Below, in pieces: positions 35,756 to 47,849 of a stretch of 64,000 nucleotides of DNA (within the stretch, counting starts at the first letter, position 1; every line of letters begins with the position of its first letter). This DNA comes from Tolypeutes matacus (Eukaryota > Chordata > Mammalia > Cingulata > Chlamyphoridae). The notes below the pieces were generated by a model that saw only the letters and a program-made list of their open reading frames with translations, had not been told where the DNA came from and searched no databases. The stretch covers positions 731,433 through 795,432 of the forward strand of contig JAKSZT010037307.1 in NCBI GenBank assembly GCA_026826555.1. Direction: 5' to 3'. Both the position numbers and the translations under genes were made by a program.

Positions 35756-36260
35756 ATACCACCAAAGCTAAAGACTGAGGTACTATAATGAAAATGGGCA
35801 TTGATAAGAACATAGTCTGCTGAACAGGAAGACTCTCAGTCCCTTTTTATATTTAGTCCCCCAAATATTGACAGGCTAGCTCTTCCCTGAGAGAGAAAGA
35901 GGATTCCTCACTTGGGAAATGGGCAAGTCTAAGAGAACAGTCCTACAAACAGAGGAACTAGGGGATGCTATGACCAAATGGCCAGATCCTCTTATGGTCA
36001 TTTACAGGGAAGCCTGCCAGAGAAAGGCCCTGCTCACATAGAGCTTCTAATCAGCACCAAAGGATCTCACGTTTAGATATGGACCAACAGCCAGGAGAAT
36101 ATACACAAAGGAGAAAAGTGGCAAATACAAAAGACAGAGACCAAAAAAAATTTAAAAAGTGGAGCCAGAACAAGGATGAGGCAAGCAGGTTATTCACTTC
36201 AGGCCAGAATTTAAGGGAGTGACAAAAAACTCAGTAATTAAGATACATAATATTTATTGC

Positions 36261-36463
36261 ATTTTTTTTTTTAAACCTCCTGGTCAGTTATTTCTTTCTC
36301 CCTAAGATGGCTCCCTCGTCTATTTGCTCACTGTTTCTGCTCGTTGTCTGTTCGTTGTTCTTGCCTGCTGTCTGCCTGTCTTCTTTAGGCGGCACCAGAA
36401 GCCGAACCCAGGACCTCCCATGTAGGAGGCAGATGCCTACCTGCCTAGCCACATCCTCTCTCG
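36261..36463 (-). repeat. DAS-type SINE, diverged
   Basis: Antisense: poly-T, GTCTTCTTTAGGCGGCACCA, B-box complement GCCGAACCCAGGACCTCCC, head complement. More mutated than most copies here. Confidence 0.75.
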
Positions 36464-37141
36464 CAATGTTTTAAAAAAAATCAAAATTAATGCAAAGGAA
36501 TTCATGGTGAACTAAATATAAAAATTTGAAATAAAGATAGATCCCCTCCCTATATTTGTATGACCCTGCCTCACTTGCTTTACCTAATCCTAGCCCTGAT
36601 TCCAAAAAAAATTAATTTATAAAAATATGCAGCTGGCCTACAGTCCCCATTTTGCTAATATGGTCTTCTAAAATATTGAATTAAAATATTATTTATCTCC
36701 ATTAATGAATTTTTGGTGTCCCCTTAAATTTTGAGCCCAAGGTGAGTGAGGCAATGAAAAACAGTAGTCCCAGCACTGTAAAATGGATTTCAGAGAAAAC
36801 AGAGGTAATACAGAAAACAGAAGAAAACTTCCAAACAAGAATCAAGAATCAATATCTTCAAGAGATATAAAAGAAGATATCGCATTCATGAAAAAAGAAC
36901 AGGAGCTATATGAATGAATATTCAGAGAAGAAAAAGCTCTGTGACATTAATAAATGCAATTATTAAAGCAACTCAACAAAAGAATAAAGAGAAAGTTAAA
37001 GACATTTCCCCCAAAACAGAACCAAAGTACAAAGAAAAGAAATATAGGAAAGAAAAAAATAAGGAAAAAAAAAAAAAATAGGAGGTCCAGAAAGGCAGAG
37101 CAGATAAACTGGAGAAGAGGAAATGAATAAGAAATAATACA

Positions 37142-37310
37142 GGGAAGCGGCTGTGGCTCAATCAGTAGGGCTCCCGTTTACCATATGGGAGGCCCCGGGT
37201 TCGGTTCCTGGGGCCTCCTGGTGAAGGCAAGCCCGCCCGCACGGCGTGGCTAGCTGACCCAGCGAGCACAAGCAGCAAGGGGGGATAAATGAATAAATAA
37301 ATAAAATTAA

Positions 37311-37331
<21 letters not shown>
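37142..37331 (+). repeat. Young CpG-rich DAS-type SINE with TSD
   Basis: Head GGGAAGCGGCTGTGGCTCAA, body GCCCGCACGGCGTGG, tail GGATAAATGAATAAATAAAT and poly-A. TSD AAGAAATAATACA at 37129-37141 and 37332-37344. Confidence 0.94.
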
Positions 37332-37341
<10 letters not shown>

Positions 37342-37637
37342 ACAAGGTGATTGCCATAAAAATCAGGAGAGTGGTTGCCTCTGGAAGAGAGGATGGGATT
37401 ATAAGAAGGGACACATGAGGTTTTCTGGAGTACTAGCAAAGTTGTATTTCTTGACCTGAGTGATGATAAAAAAAAATGTATTTTATAACTAACCTGCTAA
37501 ACTCTACATTTATCACATACATTTTTATGTATATATGTAATATTTCACAATAAAAATATTTAAAAAATATACTAGAACTAAATACATATTTGAACATGAC
37601 TGAAAAGGGGAAATGTTAGAGGGTATATAGAGTAACA

Positions 37638-37640
37638 GAA

Positions 37641-37679
<39 letters not shown>

Positions 37680-37681
37680 AT
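37638..37681. repeat. (AAAT)n microsatellite
   Basis: About ten uninterrupted AAAT units. It could have grown from a SINE or LINE tail. Confidence 0.95.
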
Positions 37682-38929
37682 CTATGGAACTACACTACAC
37701 AAACAATGAACACTAAGGTAAGACATGGATTTTAGTTAATGATATAGTTACAGAATTGCTCTACCATTAGGCCTCTGCATGGCACGGAGAGACGCAGGCC
37801 CCCATGCAACGCGGAGAGGTGCATCAAAAAAGACGATGATGCAACCAGGTAGGAGAGAGAGAGAGAAACAAAACAAAACAAAACAAAAAAGAGAGATCAC
37901 ATAAGCTTCCAGAGGAAAACGAGGTTCCATAGGATTGGCTCTCAGAAAAATATCAGGTTTCCTAATGGCAGTACTGGAGGCTAAAAGTTAATGGAAAGCA
38001 CTTTCAAAATTATTAAGAAAATGAATTCTCCACTTAGCATTCCATACCATCCAAGTTAACAGTTAAATGTGAAGATAGAGTAAAGAAACTGTCAGGCACA
38101 TAAGGCATAAAAAATTTTACCTTTGCTGCACCCCTTTTGCAGGAAATTACTAGAAGATTTTTTTTCCCTCTGAGAGTAAAACAACAAAGAGGAAGACATA
38201 TAGTCTGTGAAACAAGGGATCCAACTGTAGAATGAGACTATTCTTGGAATTCCCAGGAATACGGAAAAAAAAAAAAAGTTTCAGGACAATAACCATGCAG
38301 TTGGCCTGAGAGTCAACACTCCAGATAAGAGAAGGAGATCACAGGCTCCAGGAAAAACAACAGGTGACCTGATAGTATTTGACATATTTGACCATGTGAG
38401 AAGTTGGAAGAAGAGGTATACTACACTGATGATGAGAGAGTAGCAAATTGTAGCCAGATTTGAAAAACAAACAAACAAACAAACAAACAAAAAAAAAACC
38501 AAGGGGAAAAAAAAAGAAAATCTCAGGAAAAACAGAAAGTTCCACAAGAAGGACATGTAATCATAGGACAGCCCTTGGCTCACCACAGTACTTACCTAGT
38601 TGTAATAAAGAAAACAAAAATATATGAAAACTATATTGGAAGAGTAAGAGGACACGTGTGAGAGGAATGATTCAGGAGAACCATCTCATTTTTCTTGGGA
38701 AGAAGAAAATAGATAAATAACAATTAAAAATTTTAAAATAACAGTAGAAGTTTCCTGAAGAACAGTAAAAGAGTTGAATGTGGCTTTTGTAGGGAATAGG
38801 GACTGGAAATGTGTCAAGGTGAGCCAGAGAAACACTGTTTTATAAGTTTTATAGTACAATTTGGCTTTTAAAAATTATGCACATATTGCTGTGATAAAAA
38901 TACACATCTAATTAAAAAGTAAGATAATA

Positions 38930-41035
38930 TATGAAAAACCCACAGCTAACATCATAATACAGTGGTGAAAGAGTAAAAGGTTTTCCAATGACCACTTTCA
39001 TCACTGCTATTCAGCGTTTTACTGGAAGTTCCAGTCAGAGCAATTAGGCAAGAAACAGAAATAAAGGCATCCAAATTGGAATAGAAGAAGTAAAACTATC
39101 TCTATTTGCAGACAACATGCTCCCATATATAAAAATCCCAAAGAATTCAGAAGAAAGCTACCAAAACTAATAAAACAAATTCAGCAAAGTTGCAGGATAC
39201 AAGATAAGCATGTAGAAGTCAGTTGGGTTTCTATATACCAGTAATGAACAATCTGAAGAGGCAATCAAGAAAGCAATTAAGAATAAAATACCTAGGAATA
39301 AATTTAACCAAGGAGGTAAAAGACTAGTACACTGTAAACTACAAAACATCACTGAAAGAAATTAAAGAATACCTAAATAAATGGAAAGACATGCTGCACT
39401 CATTGACTGGAAGACTTAATATTGTTAAGATGTCAATACTACCTAATGTGATTTATAAATTCAAGGTAATCCCAATCAAAATTCCAATGGACTTTGAGAA
39501 AATGGAAAAGCTGATCCTCAAATTCATATTGAATTACAAAGGGCCCTGAAAAGCCAAAACCATCTGGAAAAGAAGAACAAAGTTGGAGGACTCTCACTTC
39601 CCGATTTCAAAATTGACTACAAAGCTACAGTTAACAAAATAGTGTGGTACTAGCATAAAGAGAGATTAATAGACTATCGGTATCAAATTAAGAGTTCAGA
39701 AATCAACCCACACATCTATGGTGGCCAAATGATTTTCAACAAGTGCACTAAGTCCACTCAATGGGGGGCAGTCTTTTTGACAAATGCTGCTGGGAGAGCT
39801 GGAAATCCACATGCAAAAGAATGAAAGTAGACTCTACTTCGTACCATATACAAAAAATCAACTCAAAATGGATCAATGAGTTAAATGTAAGAGCCAAAAC
39901 TATAAAAGTCTTAGAAGAAAACCCAGGAAAGCATCTTCGGGATCTTGTATTAGGTAATTGTTTCTTAGACTTTACACAAAAAGCATTAGCAACAAAACAA
40001 AAAACAGACAAATGGGACAAAATTTAAAACTTTTATGCACCACAGGACTTCTTCATGAAATTAAAAAGATAACCTACAGAATGGGAGAAAATATTTGGAA
40101 ACCACCTATCTTATAAGGGTTTAATATCCAGAATATAGAAAGAAATTCTACAACTCAACCACAAAAAGATAATCCAATTAAAAAAGATTTGAATAGTAAT
40201 TTCTCCAAAAAGATATACAAATTGCTCAAAAGCACATGCAAACATGCTTAACATCATTAGTTATTAGGGAAATGCAAATCAAAACCACAATGAAATACCA
40301 TTTCGTACCCACCAGGATGGCTATTATCTAAAAAAAAAAAAAAAAAAAAAAAGCCACAGGAAATAATAAGTGTTGATGAAGATGTGAACAAATAGTAACC
40401 CTCGTACACTGATGTTGGGAATGTAAAATGTTGCAGCAGCTGTGGAAAAGTTTGGTGGTTCCTCAGAAAATTAAGCACAGAAACACCATATGACCCAACA
40501 ATTCCAAACAGATATACACCCAAAAGAATTGGTGTACACCAATGTTCACAGCAGCATTATTCACAATAGCCAAAAGGTGGAAGCAACTCAAATGTCCATC
40601 AACAGATGAATGGACAAAGAAAATGTGGTATATACATACAATGGAATGTTTTTTTAACCATAATAAGGAATGAAGTACTGATACATGCTACAACATGGAT
40701 GAACCTTGCAAACATTATGCTGCGTGAAAGATGCGAAACACTGGAGATATTATGTAAGGTCACTTACATGAAATACCTGGAATACACAAATTCATAGAGG
40801 CAGAGCATAGATTACAGGTAACCAGGGACTGGGGATAATGAGGAAATATTGCTTAATGGATTTAAGAGTTTCTGTTTGGGGTGCAGAAAAAGTTTTGGTA
40901 ATGGATGGTGGTGATGAAAGCACAAAATTGTCAATGTAATTATCATCACTGAATTGTACAAATTAAAGTAGTTAAAATGGGAGATTTTGTGTTGTACATA
41001 TGTTACCATAATAAAATTTTTTTAAAAAGAAAATG
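38930..41035 (+). mobile_element. LINE-1 ORF2 3' half and 3' UTR
   Basis: Sense ORF2 from the RT region (CAGTCAGAGCAATTAGGCAA) through the C-terminal part (TTCACAGCAGCATTATTCAC) to a 3' end with TGTTACCATAATAAAATTTT. An 88-codon piece (39761-40027) still reads as ORF2-like. Overall broken and non-functional. Confidence 0.85.
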
Positions 41036-42070
41036 ATGGTAGCTTGAGCTTCTGATTGAGAATGAGTTAGACTAATACATGCACAAGATGAAAATTATCT
41101 AGAACAGCCAGGCCTGGACTTTCAGGCTCCACACCCCAGCTCAAGCACTGCTTGACTTGGATGTGGGCTCTGGGCTCTGGATGACTTTTGCTTCAAGGGC
41201 TATCACGATTCATCTCTCTGAAATGATGAACTGTCCTCACTGTAATGAATTGATAACAACCTATGAAGACCTATGTCTATGCAAAAACAGGCAGGATCAG
41301 ATATTGGAAAGTGACAGCTGATATTTATTAACTGATTGACATTAATATGCAAAATAAATATTACACAAATGAAAAACAGTGACATGCAGTGGAATGAAAT
41401 TCAAGTGGCTTGGTTCTGAACGGAGGCAGAGCACATAATTACAGTCTGCAATAACCCCTTTTCTGAGGGATAAAGTGAGTAGTATATTTAATGCAAAGAC
41501 ACGAGCCCCAGGAGTGCATCTTGGGTAGAGCTCTATGGTTGTATGGATCATGAGTCCATTGCTCTGCACTACCTGTGCCACACTGCTCCAGATCCAGAGT
41601 ATGGCAGTCAATGGGCAGTGCTCTCTTTTGCTCTCTACAGTTATCTTCCAGAAATAGTTTTTAAAGAAGAAGAGTTGCCACAATTACTATCATTACTGTT
41701 ATTAAACAGTGAAGCTAGGTTTGCAGGGTCAAAATACAAGAGGGAATGTCAAGCTCATATGAAAGGGAGGAGTCTTGGCTTGCTGACAACCAGCGTGGCC
41801 CCGAGAAGCCTCTCACAGAGGCCCACAGTCACAGGACTGCTATCAGTCAGGGAAAACTCTCCGGTGTTACTGGGGTCTGGCTGTGTGTGGATCCTGCTGG
41901 CTTGTAGCTACTGGAGGCCGCACAGTTGGCTGTAAAGTGAGGCTGGTAAATCCTACATCTTTGGCATTGCTGGCCACTTGCACTCACTTTCCTGGCAAGG
42001 GAAAAGCCCCTGGACAACCTTGCTACTCATTTCTTTTTCTGGGTGAAAAGATCAGCACTTTGCTGCCTAC

Positions 42071-42169
42071 CTTGAGTTCATCTTTGCTCTGGAAGTTGTC
42101 CAGGAGGTGCTGGTAATGGGTGTCACACATCTGGCGGAGCAGCGAGAGAAGGCAGGACACATACTCGCC
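42071..42169 (-). CDS. DOCK3: DOCK3 exon H
   Basis: 99 bp, 33 codons, phase 0-0. The peptide begins GEYVSCLLSLLRQMCDTH and ends NFQSKDELK. The acceptor is GTTGGTCCCCAG and the donor is GTAGGC. It is followed by the 27,000-bp intron; despite that distance, the join ELK-EFLLKIF to exon I is in frame and agrees with the DOCK3 order as I know it, so no exon appears to be missing between them. The exon can be skipped without a frameshift. Confidence 0.93.
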
Positions 42170-44230
42170 CTGGGGACCAACCCAAAAAACACTTAGCACA
42201 GTCAATCACAAGGGCTGTGTTCTCCCAATCCATTGAGGGCAAGGAGAGATGGGAAGGTTTGAGATGGCCCCAATGATCAGGGAAGGAAGGTGACAACTCT
42301 GGCCCTGAAAATGAGCTTTCTTTTCTGCTAAGGGAAGCCTGGAGTTTTAATAAAGCCTCTGCAGCATGGAGCTATTGAAAAACCTTAACCTATAATGAAC
42401 TACTACTACAAGGTGAGAGAGATTTTCCTTTTTTCCTAGAAAAGTTATGGCTAAATAGTCTTTTGTCACTATTCATTGCCAGAGCATCATGTGGAAATCG
42501 GAAGGGCTACTCAGAACAGTACAGACATTCTGTGGATCCTACACATCCTGCTGGGCTGGAGAAGCCCTTCTGTAAGGGCCTCCTTGGGGACCTCCCAGAA
42601 CTTACTGGACTGGGCAGATGGAACACAGTGGTTCAACTTGACTCTCTGGAGCTCTATGAGAGGATGAGCTATGGGCTTTAAGAAAAGTAGAAATTTGATA
42701 AATATGAGTCTTTAAAATTTCTCCAGGTTCCAGCTGGAGTACATGGAAGAAAATCCTGTTTTAAGGACTCAAAAGGCTTTCACCATCTTACAGCAACTTT
42801 TGGCACAGGGCAACCAAGCATGGCCTCCTCTCAGAAGGGTGCTTCCTCAGAAGGAAGAAAGAAAATTACTTCATTTGGACAATTTTCGAATATTTTTACA
42901 TTCATGAGGATTTGACAACAGGTTTTAGTTCCTCAAATCCTTTCTAGACCCCTAAAATTATTACACATCTATGTATGTAACATTTGTACGTGTACACGAA
43001 CCTGTTTTATTCTGAAAAAAATCAGCATCCCATAAGCCATAATCCATATATCTGTTGTGAGGGTCAGATGACTTTTTATATAAAGCATTTAGGTTCAAAG
43101 TTGAGTACACAAAGAAGTATTCAATAAACTGTAGTTATCATCATCCTCATTCTAATCTATATAAAATGAATGCCTTCATTATTATTATTGAGTTAATAGT
43201 TGTAAAGTGCTTAAAGCAGGTCCGGCCCACAGCAAGCACTGGATAGGGTTGGTTAGAAGGATGCATTACCAGGACACACTGGGGTGAATAGGTTTTTTCC
43301 CCACAGTGAGAATGTCCTCAATAGCGGCTCCTTTGGGAGCTGGAATGATTTCTAAGCTCCAATGCTCCAGAATATGCCTACCATCTGCACTGCCCTTGTT
43401 CTCACTAACATGCTGGAGCTTGCTCCCACTGAAGGTTTTCTCCAAAAAGATCACTGTAATCTCCCATCTGCCAACTGAAGGATTCCACACAAACTGTTTA
43501 TCACATTCCAAACATTAGAGCCAAGATCCACACTGGGGAGCAGATGTAGCTCTCAGTGGTTGAGTGCCTGCCTCCCATGTACAAGGTCCCAGATTCAATC
43601 CCCCTACCTCCTAAAAAAAAAAAAAGAAGTCCACACGGGGTATGGGAGCAAGGACACTGGGGGCCCAAGGCACTGCCTCTTTGCCTCTCCTGAGGGGCTC
43701 TCCCACACTGTTTCTAATTAGATTCATGGTCCATTATTCAGTCATGTCAGTGAAATTCTACCTTGCATAATTTTCCTAATGCTAGAAATTTAGATACAAG
43801 CAAATTCTGAGAGAATTATTCTGTCCCACACATCATTTAGGAGAGCCTATATGAGAGGGTTCCTGGAAGGAATAGTCTATTTTTCACTTCCAACCTCTTA
43901 TTTACAAAATATATAGGAAACACATCCTGCTTTATTCCACTCATTAGAAATAATGACTTGGTTCAAAGGCAAATGTAAACCGAAACAGTGTGCTGGAAAT
44001 CAAAACAAGTAACATTCTTTGAATCTCCTCTAAAGTAGGTTCCCAGAAGCGTGAACCTAGGGCTTGCAAAGTGCAGAGGGTCAGACTCAATAAGGGAACA
44101 GGACAGCATGCTGACGGCCATGCAGGAGAGGAGACTAAGATGAAGGTGGTGAGGTGGTGAGATGAGGGGTGGTATGGAGGAGCCCCAGGTTAGAAAAGAA
44201 GGCAAGAAAACCTGAATGTTAGTTACTAAC
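42170..44230 (-). other. DOCK3 intron between exons G and H
   Basis: Intronic, 2,061 bp; MIR-like 3' remnants near 43060-43250 and one SINE. Nothing else recognised. Confidence 0.65.
43534..43624 (+). repeat. DAS-III-like SINE
   Basis: Head GGGGAGCAGATGTAGCTCTC, B-box-like GATTCAATCCCC, poly-A. Flanks AAGATCCACAC and AAGTCCACAC are an imperfect TSD. Confidence 0.88.
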
Positions 44231-44377
44231 AGTGATCTCGGCTGTGCACTGCGGGCACCGCTGCCCTCTTACCGCCTCCTGAGCATGTGATTTACTCATG
44301 ATGGTGAGCAGAGTCTGCAAGAGCACGTCCAGGAGGCTCTCTACCATCATTTCCACCTCCTCTATGACATCTGCCTC
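44231..44377 (-). CDS. DOCK3: DOCK3 exon G, with a second in-frame donor
   Basis: 147 bp, 49 codons, phase 0 at both ends. The peptide begins EADVIEEVEMMVESLLDV, passes LTIMSKSHAQEA and ends with VRGQRCPQCTAEIT. The acceptor is CACTCCAG. The long form uses a GTTAGT donor. A better-looking donor, GTAAGA, lies 42 bp earlier at 44272-44267, and using it would end the exon at 44273 after HAQEA, removing 14 residues that include Cys-Pro-Gln-Cys. I chose the long form because I recall the RCPQC segment in DOCK3 proteins and because that sequence looks protein-coding. Both forms join exon H in frame, so alternative splicing is possible. Confidence 0.88.
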
Positions 44378-46632
44378 CTGGAGTGAGTAGCGAGATAACA
44401 GATGGTTAGCATCAGGCCAGGCTAATGTGCTGCTGGCAACATTTATGAAGTCAGCCAAGAGTGGTCATCTGACTGGATTCTCAACACCAAGCTTAGCCTC
44501 ACCTGCATACAGTGTCAAGGAACCTGAAACAATGGCTTTGAGAGGTGGTACAGCACATCTGCTGATGCTCGGCCCTAGAATAGGGGCTGGGGCTTTACCC
44601 TTAATCCAACACCACCCCAATATCCCAAAATTCTGAATCACAGGCAGATACATTAATTTCAATATACAAAGCAGATAAAAGGTCCCAGGTTAAATGCTTT
44701 CTTTGATTTCCCTAGAACAGTCAGGAGACAGTACAGCACTCCTGACCAATACTTGAGCAATGGTGACATTTTCAAATCATAGTGTGTGGCAGCAACACCT
44801 TCACCATCGCCAATACACACAGAAGCATCTTGGTCTGAGGATGCTGCTTTCTCTTCAGGGTTTTCTCCTTAGGTGATCTCAATCTTTGCCAGCCTCAGGT
44901 GCCTCCCAGATGTGTCTGGGCCACATTTCTACCTCCTCAGTCCTCTTGCTTGTGTTCCCTGGTATATTTGCAGGACTCTGTTCTTTAGTGCATCTTCCTC
45001 TGGCAGCCTCACAAAAACAGTAGTGTGTGCCTCCTCATCAAGGGCAGCTTCCAAGCCACGAGGCTCTGAATTTAGAAAGAGTCTGTGCTAATCTTTTTAT
45101 AGTATAAAAAGTAATATGTATCTATTACATTCAATCTCAAATCCTGTAGTAGTTTGATTTAAATTATTTCACAAAGAGATTCCCATCGCCCCTTCTCTAG
45201 CCTTTTTATGATATTAGTAGTCCAAATGTCTGTATGTTCATCCATCCATCTACTCATCATTCATTTATTCATACGAAATATTTATCATGTGCCAGTCACT
45301 GTTTGAGAGCCTGAGTATATAGAGATGAACAGGGCAGATAATATCTCTGCTCTCAAGGAGTTTAAATTTCATCTACCTCTTACCCATCCATCTAATATAA
45401 TTATACTCTGCTCATTTCCACACGAAGGATTTGAGCAGCTCTTGGACCACATATAGTTAGTTCCAAAGTTATCTTTCTCATCTATTGAACTGACTGTAAC
45501 ACCCCTATCTGCAAAGTCTCTTTGAATAGTTGTAAGCAACTAATTGTAACCAACTCTCTAGCCCCACAATTTAAATAGATAATCTCCTTCAGATTTTTAT
45601 CTGTTCCACTTCCTCTCCATCTCTTTTTTTTTTTTGCTTCAATTTGCTCTCCATCCTTTACCAATAAGCCTCCCAATTCCCTGAGGTCTGGCCTTGGCAA
45701 CTAATAGATCTTATGTGCCTGGTATTGCCTCTCTGGGGCCTGGTGAGAAGGATAACTGCCAAGCCTTGCCTAGAGAGAAGAGTGAATGACAGGGCCACCA
45801 CCAACACCATCATGGTCACACCGTGAGGCTGGGCCCCGATCACCAGGACTTTAGTGGTATTACCTTAGGTGTGGACTCCATACCACCCTTTTGTCCCTGT
45901 TTCCTGATCAAGCCAAGCATACTCTTTCTTTTAGGTACCTCTTCTGCTCTAAGTAGACAGCCTAGATTCTTACATTCTTATCATCTGGCCACTGGCCTTC
46001 ATTTCCTTCACTCATTACCCACCAAAGATTTCTTTAAAAAAAGATTAAGACAGAGACAGAGACAGAGACAGAGAGAGAGAGCGAGAGAGAATAGGGAAAG
46101 GCATTGTAATTTGAAACCTCACCCCTAAAATACAACTCTACCATCCCACAGGCTTCATTGCTTCTGTGGACAACGTTGGTCTCTTGCATGACCTGACCTC
46201 ACCTGGCATGGTGTGGAAATGTCATAAGGGTGGAATCAAAGCTGTCAGGAAGCCAACAGGAAAAGAGAATGAAAAAGCCTAGGCCTGCCTCTCTGTGCCC
46301 ATGTCCGAGTATCCTTAGAAAATTCCCAGAAATCCAGAATTAATATCTCTCAATAGAAACAGAGCATTGGTATGGGAATAGGCTTTCTGGTAGTACAGAA
46401 AACTATATTTCTGGGTGGATTTGTAATAGTGCAACTTTTCAAAATAGCAAGAATTTGCTGTATTGAGAAACCTGCTGAGAATACACAGTTCTCCATTACT
46501 TGGGCACCCTCCCATCACAAACGAAAATATCTCTGATTGAGAAGTATACAGAGCAATCTTTGTTGGTCTCCCTCTGGCTAGAGTACACAGGACTAGGGTG
46601 GAGCTGAGTGGGAGTGAGCATAGGGCCACTAC
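44378..46632 (-). other. DOCK3 intron between exons F and G
   Basis: Intronic, 2,255 bp. 45250-45365 resembles an old mammalian interspersed repeat (ATGTGCCAGTCACTGTTTGA). A GA-rich microsatellite lies at 46049-46092. Confidence 0.6.
46049..46092. repeat. (GAGACA)n/(GA)n microsatellite
   Basis: Purine-rich run of GACAGA units grading into GA repeats. Confidence 0.9.
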
Positions 46633-46760
46633 CAGAGAGCTGGTCTTGATGATGGAGAAGATGCTGCCAAGAATCCCTGAGCAGATAAGCAGCTCTTTCT
46701 GTTGCCTCAGGTGAAGGTGAATGTGATGGAGAACCACGGGAAGCAGGATGCGGCGGGATT
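46633..46760 (-). CDS. DOCK3: DOCK3 exon F
   Basis: 128 bp: AA completes the Glu codon begun by exon E, then 42 codons starting SRRILLPVVLHHIHLHLRQQ and ending GSIFSIIKTSSL. The acceptor is TTTTCTCTCCCAG and the donor is GTAGTG. The exon sits inside a 192-codon open frame (46315-46893), but the rest of that frame is intronic. The His-rich helix HHIHLHLRQQKELL resembles the matching segment of other DOCK-family members. Joining to exon G gives TSSL-EADVIEE. Confidence 0.93.
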
Positions 46761-47479
46761 CTGGGAGAGAAAACACAAAGGTGAAAAAGTCCTTCAGAGG
46801 AGAACTAACTATCACTAGAGGCCAGTGGTACCATGGGACTTCACTGGTCTCAAAGCTGGGACTGGTGCCAAGAAGGAGGTCACCCCATTCCAAGGGCCCA
46901 AAAGCCTATGGTCTGGAGATTATAAAACACCCCACAGCATTGCTGTTCCACCTCTCTTCATTCTCATTTCAAACCCTACTATTACCCATGGCATGTTGTG
47001 CAGGGTGAATGGCAGGAAACTGCTTCCAAATGAAATCTCTTTAATGACTAGACTCCAAATTAAAAAACATAGTTTACCATGAAAATGCTATTTAAACAGC
47101 ACACCTGGCATAAACTACATTAATTGAGCTTGCAGACTTGATAAGGATTATGAATTGTTCCTCTCCACATCCTGGCTAGGTGGCCTGGCATTCCCACTCT
47201 TGTGAGCATTTACTTTGTAACAGCCATCAGGCCTGACCCTTTTCCTCTCAGGTTTGTTAGATTGCTGAATGGTGTGTCCACAGCAATGAATGAAATGGAA
47301 GCACAGCCTTTGTCTTGCTATAAGCCTTTGATAACCTGGGCACCCTCATTGCCAATTCTATTGTAAACATCCATATATTTATTTTTCTTTTCTCTCTTAA
47401 TGTTACCTGAAAAATATTTACATCAGAAGGAATCTATATTTAGAACCATGAATTCAGGAAGGCTGTATGCTAATTCAAT

Positions 47480-47620
47480 CTCCTTTACTAGCTCACTCTG
47501 AGAACTTAGGCAGGTCCAGCTCCTCTTATGGGGCTTGATTTTCCCCATCTGTAGAATGGGGTGCTAATGGCCTCTTCTGCATTCATAGGGGTGGTGAGAA
47601 AACAAAATAAAATACAAGCA
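47480..47620 (+). repeat. MIR-like SINE remnant
   Basis: TTCCCCATCTGTAGAATGGG followed by a GGTGGTGAGAAAACAAAATA stretch, the diagnostic MIR core order. Confidence 0.7.
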
Positions 47621-47754
47621 TAAACATGTTTCTGGATCCCTGCACTCTTATGTGATCAGTGATATGTGACCCAGCAGGTTCCATCATACCTGGCCAGCAT
47701 GATTCAGTCAGATAATCAGTGACCTAAACAAGCTGTGACACTTTGGAATTATTT

Positions 47755-47849
47755 ATTTTTTATTTTTTATTTTTTCAGGAGACACTGGGGATTGAACAAG
47801 GGACCTCATGTGTGGAAATCAGGCACTCAACCACCGAGCTACACTGCTC
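47755..47849 (-). repeat. DAS-III-like SINE, diverged
   Basis: Antisense: T-rich tail, CAGGAGACACTGGGGATTGA, ACCACCGAGCTACACTGCTC. No clear TSD. Confidence 0.75.

Larger units (their letters stand above)
36770..38850 (+). repeat. Possible ancient LINE/HAL1-like sequence
   Basis: Short phrases such as AATTCTCCACTTAGCATTCC and GGAAATTACTAGAAGATTTT look like the region after ORF1 in very old mammalian LINEs. The assignment is weak. It includes a SINE (37142-37331) and an AAAT array. Confidence 0.35.
15071..42070 (-). other. 27-kb DOCK3 intron between exons H and I
   Basis: Intronic, 27,000 bp, mostly transposon DNA listed separately. 15071-15425, 35770-36250 and 41040-42070 contain nothing I recognise. 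36770-38850 resembles a very old LINE or HAL1-type sequence with an AAAT microsatellite. Confidence 0.8.

Noticed and set aside
41543..41935. 130-codon plus-strand open frame next to exon H
   Set aside because: No similarity, no splice or start context, and it lies antisense in a DOCK3 intron.
46315..46893. 192-codon minus-strand open frame
   Set aside because: Only 46633-46760 (exon F) is coding; the rest runs through splice sites into intron with no family similarity.
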